This document shows positions 13,601 to 26,343 of a stretch of DNA of 64,000 bases, one piece after another. How positions within the stretch are numbered: position 1 is the first letter of the stretch; each line of letters begins with the position of its first letter. The notes beneath the pieces were generated by a model. That model was not told the DNA's origin, ran no database searches, and saw nothing but the letters and a program-made list of their open reading frames with translations. This DNA is from Agaricus subrufescens (taxonomy: Eukaryota; Basidiomycota; Agaricomycetes; Agaricales; Agaricaceae), in contig CM057060.1 of assembly GCA_029945375.1 (NCBI GenBank), positions 372,001-436,000 of the forward strand, in the 5' to 3' direction. A program made the position numbers and the translations under genes.

Positions 13601-16600
13601 TATTATGTTCAGGGTCGGGGTTTTTGAGTATCCAACGTTTACCGGACGAATCGGATTTAACGGAGCCAATGTCTTGACGGCCCGATTATTTTCCGGAACA
13701 GGTTTATTGCAACAGCCGAGGACAGGGTTCAGACTACTCACATTGTGTTCGGATTTTATGAGCGATAAAGTCGCATGACGGGCGCTATTTCCGAAGGGAG
13801 GGAGGCCGGTGTGGTTCACACCCGATGCACGACCGTGACAATACTAGATGTCAAGGCATGAGATCCAGCTCACCTCAACTTCGACGGCCGATTCTGTAAG
13901 TCGGGCTTCACATTTCATCAATCTACGGCGCTCCGCTTTCAAGGTCCCTCTATATATCTACAGCCATCGAAGAGCTGTCTAAGACAACCGCAGTCACGGC
14001 CTTCTTCAGATCCCGACTGGCAATGAGCAAAATCTTGAGCTGCCTGTTAATGCATCGTAGAAGGCTCACCAAGCGTCAAATTTATAAAAATTTGATTAAT
14101 ATGTGGTCTTACCGCCCTATCCGAGATCCCAAAATCAGCGGAACTGCATAGATCTCCTGTATTAATCACAGAACTGCTGTCCATAAAAGAACCACCAAAC
14201 AGCTTTTTCGGCGTCAAAAAGGCTCATATAGCTCCACCTTGTTGATGGTGCGAGATTCAAACGCACTTTTCATCGAATCTTGAAGCCGCCCTGCCTCGAA
14301 CAGTATTTCGAAATAACGCTTCATACTGTCTTCAAGCTGTCTTCTGGGCGGAACCCTCCCCCCCCAAACTTCTCTTCTAGCTTCCTTTTCGAGCAAATGT
14401 ACCATTGTGCGTGGATCTTGAACCGACCGTTTCCTGTCAATCCGACTGCCAAATAAGATCACCGCCTACCTAAAAGAGGAAGTATGGAGCGAAGCGGAAG
14501 CTGGGGGGGATTTTTTGATGGAACGCTGTCATTGATCAACAGACGTCATTTTTTCGACAGTCGACGGGATGCCGTAATAAATTGCATATCCCAAGATCAG
14601 ATCCTCTTGAGGTGTGTGTGTGGACTTCAAAAGTGTCACAACTGCGCATTTGGAGGGAGAAGAAGCAGGTCCGACCGCATCGTCCACCATTTGTGGAAAC
14701 GCGAGATCCCAACGCCCCCCCTCTCCCCCTCTCCATCCGCGCCTTTACGATCTGAACCGCGACGTGACGGGACTTTACGAGCCAGATTGTGGTTCGGGGG
14801 TATTTTGTTCGAGTGACATTCCGCATGCAGATGAATTTACCCTGTCAAAAAAAAATGTTTGAAACGGGCTTGAAGAGGGGGTAAAGATCTTCGGTGCTAT
14901 CATCTGGGACCTTGGATCTCCACGTTGTTTTCTGGTTCGGTTGATTCGGTCTTTTCTTTTTGTACGGTTTTTTCACTGTTCCTTCAACTCAACGGGCTCG
15001 TTACGTTCTGAGCGAGTGCACTGAACACGTCTTTTCATGTGATATCGAACAAGAAGTGGCACTTTGATACTTGGCTTTCACGCACCACGACATCAATTAT
15101 CAAGTTGAACAGCACTTTACTTTCCCTTTGCGACGGTGGTGTTAAAACCGCTTCATCTATCACGTTACAACGAGGGGGCCGGCTATAACATCAGCATAGG
15201 GGTACACACTCCAATGGAACAGATGAAGTGGGTCATTATTGAGTCAAAATAACATTACAACTAAAGGGCACCCCGAAAGTAAAAAAAAACTAGTTAGAGA
15301 TCGTCTTTTGTCAGATATCAATCGTTAATATCAACGAGACGAAACCAAATCAACCGGAATAGCATATTTGTAACTTAGGGGAACGAAAACTAGCGTGAAG
15401 CCATTTCCGTGGCGCCGTAGTGTAGATCTGGCACTAGTAAGTATTTGGAGGACTCGGGGACAAGGGGGGAGGGGGGGGGTAAAAAGTTTAGAGGTTGAAG
15501 AAACCTTTTACCCTAGTAGCTTGATGAATGAACGAGTGACCAGCACAGGATACATGATACTCCACACCCAGATATCATTCTTGTAGGAACAGTCATAAAC
15601 TGTAATAAAGAGTCAAGCCCGATAGCCGAAGGTACGGTCGCCGGTGACCTGGGTTAGGTGAACTTTCCTCAGCTTTGTGTATCAATGGATATTACAAGCT
15701 CGATGATAATAAAAAACCTTCTCCTTATGCGTACATCGTACAAAAAGGAAGTCAAACCCATATACAGATGCCCATGCACCCACCTCATGTTCACCGCCCT
15801 TAGCTACGATCAAGGAATTTCCCCTTCCACTCGTAAGTCCCGTCGACAGCTAAAGTCACTCTTACTACTCTCGAGCCTCTCTACTTTTTCCCTGCGGAGT
15901 TTGTAAGTACTAAGAACCTACTAACCCGGACCACTCCTCGGTAACTTAAATCATGATAGGAGCCTCAAGTCATGTAAGCCACATTGCATTTCTGTTCTCA
16001 TTTAAGTAGCAGTGGTAGTTATTAGTATTAGTACTTACCCAAGACGAACACAACGGTAGTAGACTAGCTCTGTTTAGTCACTTTTCCGAAAGAATAGGCT
16101 TGTTTTCGATTCGTCATGACCCGCTTCATATTGAAAGTTCACTCAGGCAGTCATTCTAACCCAACAATAGATTTGAACCAGTAGTGAAGGAGTTGACAAC
16201 TTACCAAAAACTACCAGTAACAAATGAAATGGATGGCTTGTTACCGTATCAAGCAAAACACTATCAAGCGGGTAAGAAAATCTGGCGAATGAAAAAATAT
16301 GTTTAACACCAAAGCTCAGATCGCGACTTGTACTAACGATCGACTCCACAAGTTCTTCAAGTTAATGTCCGAGTCTTGTCACCCACTAGAACCACCATCG
16401 CACATTCTCAGCCCTATGGTATCGCAAAAAGACCGGCAACCGATAGCAACGGAGGATGAGAAGAAGAAGATAGTGCAAGAACGAACCATTTCACCTCAAG
16501 TGCTAGTTGTCCCCAATTCATACTCGAAACCAGGGGGTGTCGAACTTTGTTTATTTTGACTTAAAAAGCCCCGAGAGTTTGGTCGAGATCTCATTCAACA

Positions 16601-17533
16601 AGCTCTGAGGGCACTCCGATTGGAAGGGACTTGTACCAGATTTGACAAACGCACTTTTTGTTGTACCGTAACCAAAATGATAATTCCACATCTGGTGAAG
16701 TCGGTATTGCGTGCCACATGCCTTTGAGTTCTCGGCTCACCACACTTGATCAAAGCAATACCATATTCGTTTGCCGTCGACAACGGAGAGCCACCAGCTT
16801 ACAGCCAAGCCTGAGTTCGCTTATAACAATTTTTGTTGTTATCATGAACCGTCAGACAATCGATAAGACAGCAATTGAACACGACTAGGGTCCAAGAGAT
16901 CAATATTGTATACAGGGTACCTATACACAAAAATCCACAGGAGCTAATCGGGGGTAAGAATACATTGACTTTTACACACAAAGGTTGATAAAAATCACCA
17001 ACACAGAAACACGAAGTCTATCGAGGCCAGGATGCAGCCCACGAAAACGAAGAACAATAACCGAGCCATTCAAGTCCCGCCGCAGCGCGTTTCGGCGTTC
17101 CTGATGCTGTTGGTGAACGAACATGGGGGGGTTTTTATGAAGCTCAAAGAAGTTTACGCCATCACGAAGTGAAGACAAGGGTTGGATGCCCCGAGATGGG
17201 TGGGCCAGCGATTTGGATGAAGTTTCCAACGATGGAGAGTGCCAAGATCGGGCGTGATATTGGGAGCTTTATGTATCCCGGGCTCTAGGAGTCATCGGTA
17301 ATAGAGTTCTTCCCCTAGTATGCGTAAGCTCTGTGAAAGCAAGTCCCCGATGAGACACCCAACCGTCCCATGCATGCACCACATGTTCATCGACGTTCCT
17401 TACGATCAGGTACCTTCCTTTTGCCGATTCATGACCGCATTGACAGTCCGAACCTCTTTTTTTCAACCAACGTGTGGCTCAACATGAAACCACTGCCGGT
17501 GACTTGAATCGATGACGGAAAGTGAAAAGCATT

Positions 17534-18745
17534 TCAAACCGCCTCTGTTGATTTCGCTTTGTTCTTGCTCCCTTTAGGACGACCACGCGGTCGCTTGCCT
17601 GTGGATGTCTGCCCTTCTGGCTGGTCTATAGCTGGGCGCTTCAATGGGCTAGGCGGAGTCTGGCTATCATTACCATTAAGGCGCCGCTCATTCAGATATC
17701 TAAAATGAACTCCATGAGTAAAAAGTTGGCACATGCAGGGCTCCCGCGACTTGTGAGAGAATAGTGTGACTGACTGCGTAGTCTTTTCTTCTAATGTCTC
17801 TTGGAGACTCGGTAATGGCGGCTGCCCGAGTTCCTGCCGTAGTTTGTCAACGTCACGCTTTGCGACACCATAGTCGCCGTCGGTGAGTTGAGTTATTTTT
17901 GTACGAAGGTCGGTGCACCTGGTGGGAATTGGTCAAACTAAGCGAAAGGGGAAAGGGTGTAGAACTAACTCTTTCTCGAGTGAGGCCTCCATAATGTCAG
18001 CCTGAATGTGAGATAACGTGCTAAATGAGTCACTTGATCGCTGGAAGGGAGCCGATAGGGTCCACCTTGTCTCGATCTTCATTTATCTATGGCAAAGGGA
18101 CTCAGTATACGCCTCGAATTGATTGAAAACAGGAATACCTCTCTCAAAGCATTCAAGAGACGCGTCCGTTCGCTATCCAACCTGAATGGGGTTGTTCAGC
18201 AATGATCAAAACGATCACGCCGTTATCGACACGTACTTGTTCTTCTGTTCGCGGATATCTTGTATCGCCTTGCTCTTGGACTCAAGGGTGGCGTGTGCTG
18301 ATAAGATATGTGCCGTGTGTAGTTGAAGCGACAACGCGTGTTTTCTGGACCACAAGTGATTAGACAATCATTTAAGGGACACGGTGTGAAACGTTGTCCA
18401 ATCGGATTTGGGACAGAACAAGGGATAGGGCCACAGGGGACATAATAAGAAGGGATCAGAGTTGGACACCTACTTTAGTTCGGCAGTCTTGGCCAAGTGG
18501 ACGAGATCTTTCGTCCAATCACCGGTGGCGACCAGGGGGGACGTCTGGGCGCCCGTGCTCGGGCCAGCCACGGCATTTTGCTGGGGCTGCTGCTGCTGAG
18601 CTGGCGGCTGCTGCGGGGCGGGCTGGGGCAGCCGGGTGGTGTCCTGGGGCGCGACGGTGAGCTGTGCGCCTGGGGGGCCGGTGTAGTGCACATATTGCGG
18701 CTGCTGGGGGTGGTGATGCTGGATATGTTGCGTCATCTTTGGCAT
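17534..18745 (-). CDS. Coiled-coil protein with C-terminal AT-hook
   Basis: Putative nuclear protein of unknown role. Seven exons on the minus strand: 18745-18474, 18344-18237, 18181-18139, 18086-18066, 18001-17970, 17918-17775 and 17699-17534; all introns are GT-AG and all phases close, giving 261 residues. Residues 1-75 are rich in Gln, Pro and His, a low-complexity head. The middle (about 80-205) is charged and heptad-like, so probably a coiled coil, with the run RTRLLNALREINEDRDK built from three exons. Near the C-terminus RGRPKGSKNK within a basic patch is a textbook AT-hook, a minor-groove binder of AT-rich DNA. One internal exon is only 21 bases. The frame stays open for 375 bases upstream of the chosen ATG, so a longer N-terminus is possible. 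I infer a chromatin-associated protein; no enzyme domain is visible. Confidence 0.75.
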
Positions 18746-21424
18746 CCAGAAAATGAGAGTTATCAGACAATTGACGTCCTCGGGGTCCTGCCCGTCCAAC
18801 CGCAAAAGTGTCAGAGGTGCCTGTTTGCCCCTGTTTGCCCTTCGCCTCGGCTTTACGCTGAGTCTGATGGAATGGCCATCCTCGTCCCTGCCCTTGCCGA
18901 GGCCTTTAATCTGGACATTCTCAGGACAATGTTCCTGTCGTCGTCGCTGATCAAGGATCCTTCCATTACTGCCCGCTGCAAAACCTGAAACTTCATCACG
19001 CCCCATAGCCGACATTCGTCTATCGGCTAGTATGAAATTTTGAATGCGTGTGTCTGATGGATACTCCAATCCATCGCTGCTAGGGACAGTGCTATCCAGG
19101 TACGGCCGAACACAGGCCAAATCTGTATTCTTCTCTGGGTCACACCGTGGTCTGCAGTTGTGAACCAGCGCCGAACCGCACCAGTGCTTGTCACACCTGC
19201 CCGCCTTTCTGCTACTCGTCGCAATTCGGCGAATCTTGAGCAGAGCAGCGTGTTACTAGTGCGGTGGTAACACCCCGTCTAGTGATCTGGATGGAGAGAG
19301 CATCTATCTCTATTTTGATGGTTGCGATCTTGGCCTCAAGGCAGATTACCGACTGTGGAGCAGCTATAGAGGGCAGCAATCGTAGCAGCAAGTACTTCCT
19401 CTACCCTATACTGCCGTGCTCGGTCACTCAAGACCGATTGATTCGCAGTCAAGCTCTTCTCTTCGGGCTTCAAATGGTTCTCAGTAGAACGAACCATCTC
19501 ATCTGAGCGCATCATTTCCAGATCTTGGCCATCTTGGAGCATTGACATCTTCTTTCGTCTTTCAATGATTCACAGAAGCAAGAGGTACGTTCATATTGAA
19601 GGATCTCCATTGTCCTTTCCGCTCAAATGCAGAGATAAAAGCAGATAGCGGTCACATTCGCCCACAACTCTATACGCGCCCTAATCTCAATTACCCTTTC
19701 TGACCAACAAAGGTGTCGGTTACATCAGGGTACCGCGGTGGCATGACCACTCCGTGACGTCCCTCAATTTACATTGTCTGCCACTTTCGTACACCGTGAC
19801 TTTCTAGAAACTTGGCAGGGTAAATTACTCGTACGATTCGATGTTCACCTCATCTGCTCATATTTTCGTTTCAGACACTCAGGAGATAGAGGGCATCTCG
19901 GGCTCACCCTCTTGGCCTATACATGTCAACTTCTTTTGGAGAAGCACAGCTTCGTATACCTCTTCTTTTCCATTAAACGATCTCTGAATATAACCGCGTC
20001 ATTGGAATGCCGTAATTATGGCAACATCCTTCCTCGAAATCGTCTGGTCTGACTGTTTCCACCAAGCCATCAACCGACTTCTGCCTTCGGCTCTCTCCCG
20101 CAACTGTTCGGTTCTCGGTTCTCGAAGAATGTAGCACCTCTTACGTCCTTCTATGATTCGTAAAGATCTTTCTCTGCAACACATCTTCACCCAGCTTCGG
20201 ATCGCAACTACTGATATAGTTCAAAGGTCAGAAGCAAAGCCCTCCCCGGCATTCTAGCATGGTGAACCGCTTACATATGGAGATGATGACATCGAATGCA
20301 GATGACTCGATGGTCCATTTCATGGTGGACAATCGGCTCATATCTATGCCTCTTCGCCAAGTGATACGAATGCACCAACCGAATTCACCCAATCATCTTT
20401 CTTCTCGGACAGTAAACGTTCAGAAACAAGTGACAATAGCGGCTCGGTGCCTCGATGAAGATCTCACAGGAGATGTACCCCATTCTGCACACGACGGTGT
20501 ATAGCGCACAAGTCCCCGTGGTTTGAATGATCGCCAGAAAAGCAAGGGGTTCGGGGACTTATAACTCGGCCGAATAAGACGGCCCCTTGTCTTCTACAAA
20601 AAGCGTCAATTCTTGGGCGACCCTCAGCATCTCGTGGCCCTATCAAGAAATAGAATCGAGGGCTTGTTGATATACCGGGACCGGCCTGGAGGTGTCGATC
20701 TTGAAATTCGAAGTGAAAGACTGGCCTTTGGATAACGTCAGGCTATCACTATCCCAAGTATTTAAGCATGGTACATCACGGTGCGGACGACCCCTTAACC
20801 TCAATTACAAAACCACAATATGCAAAGTACGGTTCTACGGGTTTGGTCGGGCGGCTAACGAGGGAGAGAAGAGAACAGCACCGAGTCGGGACTGACTGAT
20901 AGCTTTCTTTCACAAGTCCCTCGCTACCTCGAAGATGACCGTAGGACTTTTTACGGTAACGATGAAGGCTTATATGTACTAGGGGGTGGACGAATCGGGT
21001 TAAAGTGAAACGCAAGTAGGTGATGTGAAACGGAATGGGACCACGTCTGCGTAAGTGGCGCTAGATTTTGAATTTCTACATGTTTGGTCTGACGAAACGT
21101 TGAGAAGAGCAAACCACAGTTGTAGCCTCCACGATAACATCAAGCGCAGTCTAATGATGAAGAGGTACTCGCTGAAAGCCAGGTTGTTCTAACATTTACT
21201 GACCCAACGTCACGACACTTTTTCTCAGTCTAGTAGTTGCTGGTGCGCTTCAGTCCTCAAGATATCTACTACCTTATTGCGTATTTTTTAACCTCCTTCC
21301 TTTTCTGAATTACGATATAGTTCGAGGATCAAGTTGTTCAAACGCAGAATAAAGAAATCCGAACACAAGTACATATTTTTCGTACACCAATATACATCGC
21401 TTGTCTTTTAGCTCCCAACTACAC
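18746..21424. other. Intergenic, no supported gene
   Basis: Between the AT-hook gene and the cutinase. Both strands carry scattered open frames shorter than 95 codons, none joined by good splice sites into a recognisable protein. The part nearest the AT-hook gene (18746-19120) is open in that gene's frame and may be leader or extra coding sequence. Confidence 0.45.
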
Positions 21425-22122
21425 TCAAAGCTGAGAAGCCACGAAAGCGGCGGCCTGTCCAACATTCTAGCCACAAAAGTCAGTACAAAAATTCTCGGTA
21501 TCATGTCTTAGTATCAATCGACTTACCTGGCCGTAGCTCAAATGAGGTGGAAGGACAAGGTCACCTCCAGCACAAATATTGTCACCCGTAGCACAGAAAG
21601 TAATCGAACGACCGTTCAACACGCCAGGGAAGCCGTCGCCATTATCTGGATCACCAAATACGACGACAGCCCTCACCCTGTTTTGAACGCTTGAAGAAAG
21701 CTGATTCGCGGAAAGGTGAACCAATTGAGCTCCTTGACTGAATCACACTTGTCAGCTCAGCTTAAAGCGAAAGGCTAAATCACAAACCTATAACCAGAAG
21801 AGACAATCGCAGTGTTCGGGCACGAATTCGCAATAGAAGTGATGTCGGCTGCCATAGTACGAGCACCGGCTGGATCACCCCCCACCAAAAATCCGGGAAT
21901 GTTCGCAGCATAATCCACTCCAAGGAAGCTCAAAGACCTTCCTCCAATTGCTGATCGGAGTGCAGCCTCGAAAGGCGGGCCGACTACCGTACCAATGGGT
22001 GAGACCTCGGTCGTGCCTCTGGCAAAGACGACTGCGACATCAGCACAGGATTGACGAGGTTCGAGTGGAGTTGCGAATGCGAGTGCGGAAAGAACAACGG
22101 CGAGGAAGCTGGCTTTGAACAT
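21425..22122 (-). CDS. Cutinase (secreted serine esterase)
   Basis: Carbohydrate esterase family 5 cutinase, a secreted alpha/beta-hydrolase that cleaves ester bonds of plant cutin or related polyesters. Exons: 22122-21788, 21737-21527 and 21466-21425, GT-AG introns of 50 and 60 bases, 195 residues. A signal peptide covers about residues 1-18 (MFKASFLAVVLSALAFATP). The nucleophile motif GYSQG, with Ser112, is created exactly by splicing intron 1. The acid and base of the triad are Asp164 in ATGDNIC and His177 in PHLSYGQ, and the paired cysteines 160 and 167 match the conserved disulfide around the catalytic Asp. Length fits the family (about 200). A TATA-like element lies about 70 bases upstream. 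It stands alone, without neighbouring degradative genes. All catalytic residues are intact, so it should be active. Confidence 0.96.
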
Positions 22123-22189
22123 TGTGACAACTGTTTTGCGAAAGGGTCAAAATGTTTCTGGTTTTTTCGGGAGGACATTTCTGAGCGGT

Positions 22190-22198
22190 CTTTTATAT
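22190..22198 (-). promoter_or_regulatory. TATA box of the cutinase gene
   Basis: On the minus strand this reads ATATAAAAG, about 70 bases before the cutinase ATG, leaving a leader of roughly 40 bases if transcription starts 30 bases downstream. Position and sequence are direct; function is inferred. Confidence 0.6.
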
Positions 22199-23719
22199 GT
22201 CAAGAGTTAATGGCATTCATGTGGAAATGATGCACGACGCATGGAAGAATAGCTACCGTCCAATTGATTTCCCAGACAACGGGTGCAATACAGTTCAAAC
22301 GGAGACGGGTGCAGTACAGTCAATACGAAGGTCAACTCGGCGGATTAGATTCAAAAAGCCTTTCAGAGAGAGGAAGCACCGATGTACTAGCTCAATCACC
22401 TGCTTAGTACTCCACGATCGATATATTACTTTTGGAGGATATCGCGCACAAGCCTACATTCCTATTCACTTCCAGTCACTATATGATCATCGAATGCGAC
22501 ACGGAGAAAGTCAAAAGTGATTCACACAGAATTCTCGTCTACAATGACATGTGTCTTGCCGTTGTGTCAGTTGACCCTCGACGACAGCTTTGCCGACAAC
22601 AACGAATCGCAATGAGAAACACAGATTTTCTCATACACTCGATGATTGGTTACTGGTAACTTCGTACCAATTATAGCCTGAGGTATCGTGCATGCAATTG
22701 CACCCTAATTGCACCCGGCTCAATGGCAACCTAAACTCTACTCTGATAATTATATTGTTGGCCACTTACAATACTCGTCTGGACATATCATTCTTCGAAG
22801 GTATCTATGCCACCTCGTGATTCAATCCGCTTATTCTCCAGATCAACAAGCTTTGTAGCCACGCTCATGATATTCTTGAATTTCATTCAGCCTTCTCGCT
22901 CTACCCGTGTTTTCGGGGAGGACTGAGAAAGTCGATTTATGACTTTCTTACCTGTCCCCCACGATGCCCTAATATTTCTTCCCCCCACAAACCCTTCAAA
23001 TTGATGATGCGTAGTGTCTCGAAAATAGAAGAGGGAACCGTTTCCATCACACCAATAACACCAATAATGATAGCTTCATGGAGTATTGTACCAGCCACCA
23101 GGGTAAAAGTTGGTAGCAAATCACTATTTGCTACCGCTGAATATACAGTAGTGGCAAGCCGTGATCGTACAGTTAGCTTTGAAATATAGCTTTTTTTCAT
23201 TGTTAGCAAGCTCATGACCGCTAGTAGCCCGAGTGTCAGATCAGTAATGCGGGCTATCTCTTGATCTGAGTTTAGTTCTTCCTAACGTTCCAATGTAAGC
23301 CTTCTAATGCTGAGATTTGACGAAACAACAGGGTAAGTCGGCGCTTCAGGGTCGGTATTGTATCCAAAATAGATAGCTTACTTAGCCACGCTCAGACGAA
23401 GAAGGAAAGCAAGGAAACTTCCATTACAAGTATTAGCACCGATTGAGAACACAAGTGATCGGGGGGAGCCTTTGGCCATTCTTTGAATCGCACTAAAAGA
23501 TAGTACTATTCACCTTATCATCGAGAAGGAAGGATTTCCCGTTTATAGCCTGGCTACACGAAAGTTCCAACTAAATAGAGCGACCGTCCAAGAAGGGTTG
23601 TTCGAAGGCTAGTCTACAGAATCAAAACATGTTTGAGAAGGTAGTGTAACAGGCGAAGAATAAAGTCCGAAAGATTGCCTATCTATACCAAAACAAGAAA
23701 CTTTTGAAAACACCGATAA
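22199..23719. other. Intergenic between cutinase and membrane-protein array
   Basis: No supported gene. One minus-strand frame of 92 codons with an ATG (23215-22937) has a hydrophobic stretch in its middle but no splice partners and no family I recognise; I do not call it a gene. Confidence 0.4.
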
Positions 23720-25579
23720 TCAAAGCTTCTCAGAATCTTTGACCAAAGCCACTGATATTGACTCTTCCCTTCGTCCAGCTAGATTCAACATCTCAGACAC
23801 ATGCTTCAAATCGAAAGGATACCTATCCTGCGCCAATTCCGACCTGCAAAGAACAAGCAACAGAAGTGTAGTTATGGCAACCAGTGTGGTAGTCGTAATA
23901 AACAACGGTTTCGAAGTCGACAACAGCAATTGTTGCGCTGAGGTCTTAGCAGCAACAGTGTCCTGATCATAACGAACAACAATGCTCGATGCGTTTTGCC
24001 TATATCCATCGATATAGGCCTTGGCTGCCGAAAGCATAAATGTATCCATGTTTTTGTTGATAGATGGGAGGTCTAATGGACGAATGCCCTGGGCGTCATA
24101 CCAGCTGACTGAAGATGGGTTTGTCATGAACATCATCGCCGCGGGGAGGTTCACAACGTTGGGTATTATGGGAGATTCGGCCTGGGTCACTGCTTTCTTA
24201 AGAGCGTTCGTGAAGATCAAGTTCGCCGCGCTCTGTGGAATATTACCAATAGGCGGCTTCCCAGAGGAAATAATTGATTGGCTCCCATCACTCGTGATGC
24301 TGACCCGTCCACCAGTGATTCGTGGGCGGGGATCGCAATGGAGGACGGAAGCAAGGGGTGCATAAAGTGTATCCGGGCCCAAGTCAACGCCAGCACCTTG
24401 CACGGTGAAAGTAGTGGGTAGCGATGTAAGATCGACTGCATACAGCACAGGGGAGGTGAACCATGAATTGAGGATTGAGCTATTTCCCCCAGAGAAGATG
24501 AAGGCTGATTTTCCGACTTGCTCCATAATTGCAAAACTCGTGAGAGATAATGAACCAATGCTAGAGCCTATATGATAAGTTTGTCATTGAGATGCTTTCT
24601 CTGTGCTTCAAAAGTGAGGTGGCTTACCAAAGTTGACCGGACCTATCCCAAATGTCCCGACTGTAGCACCGGTCCACTGTTGACCTCCAGATGCTACAAC
24701 AATCGATCCAGAGGCGTTGAGGAACCGGGGTGCCTCCCAGTGACAGTCATGATGGAACTCAATGACGTCTGAGTCGTATTCAGTTGTCCCGCTAAAGCTC
24801 GGAAAATCCACCTCCGGAACGGGAGCCAACATGTTAGGCTGGAGCTTGAACCCAAATGTTGAATTTTCAACCTTTTCGAGCCGGACAATGAGGTTTGCAC
24901 GATCTTGAGAGGTGGAAACCTGATCGATACTGTTGTCTTCGGCGTGGCGAAGTAAGCGGCCGATTTGAATAGAGGTTGATACCGTCGTGGCAGTATTTAT
25001 TGTAGCAGGCCCTAACGAGCTAAGTGCTAGGAATGTTAAAGAGGTGAGGAAGGCCAACTTGAATGTGCCACTAGATTTATCGATCAAGAGATGGAGGGAC
25101 CGGTCGAGGAAACCAGAAGTGATAGTAGAGACTCGGTCAATCGTTTCAGGAACCATTCCTAGGGGGGTGTCTGTCCGGAGGGTGACTTTAGCAAGTTGGA
25201 CAGACCACTCTCTACTGAATGCGTCAGCCACCATGTAGCTGCCCATGAATATGGCAAGGTGTTGCCAGATGACAAAGATGACAGTGAGGCCACTCTTGAT
25301 TTCGTCATCAGTAAAATTGAGATGGACACTGAGTGGAATAGGCTCGACGAGGCAAACTGCTGCCAAGGTGATGAATCCTGCCTCGATAATGAAAAATGCG
25401 AACAGGCGGAGGTAGAGCCGGGTTTTCCTCCTACTGATATCAAAGTGAAACTTGGGCAATATGGAGGGCGGACCACGCTCAGAAGTAGACAGCGTTGATA
25501 TCGTATCACCGTTTGTATTCTCCTCAGGAGGATTAACCAAGACAGTGTATGATGAAGGTCTGGTATTAGACGGTTTCAT
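23720..25579 (-). CDS. Polytopic membrane protein, tandem family copy A
   Basis: Member of an unnamed fungal membrane-protein family present four times in a row here. Two exons, 25579-24628 and 24567-23720, with a 60-base phase-1 intron, encode 599 residues. Three hydrophobic helices lie near residues 57-79, 97-119 and 172-194; a long ectodomain of about 340 residues follows, with N-glycosylation sites and conserved Cys in HHDCHWEAP and HCDPRP, then a final helix near 538-559 and a 40-residue tail with PFDLKHV. The most conserved block is GNIPQSAANLIFTNAL and, later, AKAYIDGY. I chose the ATG at 25579 because all four copies have an ATG exactly here, while two copies have none upstream; a further ATG exists at 25615. 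Function unknown; the topology suggests a surface receptor-like or anchoring protein, which is inference. Closest to copy B. Confidence 0.85.
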
Positions 25580-25631
25580 GCTTGGGTGAAGATGTGGGCG
25601 AGGAATCAAGGTCATCCCTCAGAACATCGAC

Positions 25632-25637
25632 CTATAT
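25632..25637 (-). promoter_or_regulatory. TATA-like element of copy A
   Basis: Minus strand reads ATATAG, about 55 bases before the copy A start codon. The same element occurs at the same distance (55-65 bases) ahead of the other three copies, which makes a core-promoter role likely. Confidence 0.6.
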
Positions 25638-25647
25638 CTGTCCGACT

Positions 25648-25673
25648 ATGATGCATGCTTCTTCATGCATCAT
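25648..25673. repeat. Perfect 10-bp inverted repeat in copy A promoter
   Basis: Arms ATGATGCATG and CATGCATCAT are exact reverse complements separated by six bases (CTTCTT). It sits about 15 bases upstream of the TATA-like element of copy A. A dimeric transcription-factor site is plausible. Copies B and C keep only a related half (CATGAGGAAG on the minus strand). Confidence 0.75.
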
Positions 25674-25904
25674 GTTTGGATTGGGGACGCTACCACATGT
25701 TTGACAATGGTATTCGGAGTTTGTCAACCGCTAATACTATAGTGCAATGAGTCGATCAGAAGAACCTCAGTAAAATGGGCGCTCCCACTGATTATCTCCG
25801 ACGGGATAGAAGCGGGAAGAATAGTAACCCGCGAGTATCGAGAGACGCTGAAAAAAACAACACCAATAAGTGCCGCCCAATTCACTGGCTAATTTGGTCT
25901 CGAC

Positions 25905-26210
25905 CTATAAGATAGATGAACTTCTATATCGGCTCCTATGTCTGTTCTCTGCTGGAGGAACGGATGGATGATAGGGGTACATGTGAGTGTGATTTCTCGG
26001 GCATGCAGCAATGGTGTGAGGTGGAATGTACAAAGAAACCTCCGTTCCGTCACTGATTTGATCACCGCGGTCACGTGGATCTGAGACAGTGAAGATAAAG
26101 ACGACCCCGATGGACAGCCCCTCAAGCCCTCGTACACAGACGCTGGCCCGTGGCTTCGGGTTTGGGGCATTGACAACCAGCTGTGTGCCTGGGCTAAGCT
26201 GTCGCGCCAT
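25905..26210 (-). CDS. Small protein of unknown function
   Basis: An ATG-started frame of 101 residues lying between array copies A and B on the same strand. Support comes from the promoter: a strong TATA box (TATAAAAGG on the minus strand, 26352-26344) is followed by a 66-base GT-AG intron (26288-26223) in the leader, whose 3' end falls 13 bases before the ATG. The N-terminal 65 residues (PGTQLVVNAPNPKPRASV, then GVVFIFTVSDP) read like a beta-rich domain; there is no signal peptide. The last 35 residues are His/Arg/Ser-rich and less protein-like, so a further intron in the C-terminus is possible. I recognise no family. Confidence 0.5.
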   Translation of the reverse strand: MARQLSPGTQLVVNAPNPKPRASVCVRGLEGLSIGVVFIFTVSDPRDRGDQISDGTEVSLYIPPHTIAACPRNHTHMYPYHPSVPPAENRHRSRYRSSSIL

Positions 26211-26343
26211 CCTCGGTCAGCTCTAATGTGAATAATAGACTACCCTATAGTTAGCACAGCGTGGATGTAAGCGGTATAATCTACTCACCTCAGTGACCGC
26301 GTGTAGCGTGATGATCACTGAGGTGTTCGGGTGGCTTGTACCG

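Larger units (their letters stand above)
6778..17533. other. Long stretch without a supported gene
   Basis: Nearly 11 kb with no gene model I can defend. The first kilobase upstream of the cyclin (6780-7850) is GC- and C-rich with a long open frame lacking an ATG, probably promoter and 5' leader. Around 10.4-10.9 kb the plus strand is strongly pyrimidine-rich (CT runs). A few open frames near 11.6-12.3 kb (minus) and 12.46-12.9 kb (plus) read somewhat like protein but match no family I know and have no convincing splice partners. Confidence 0.45.
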
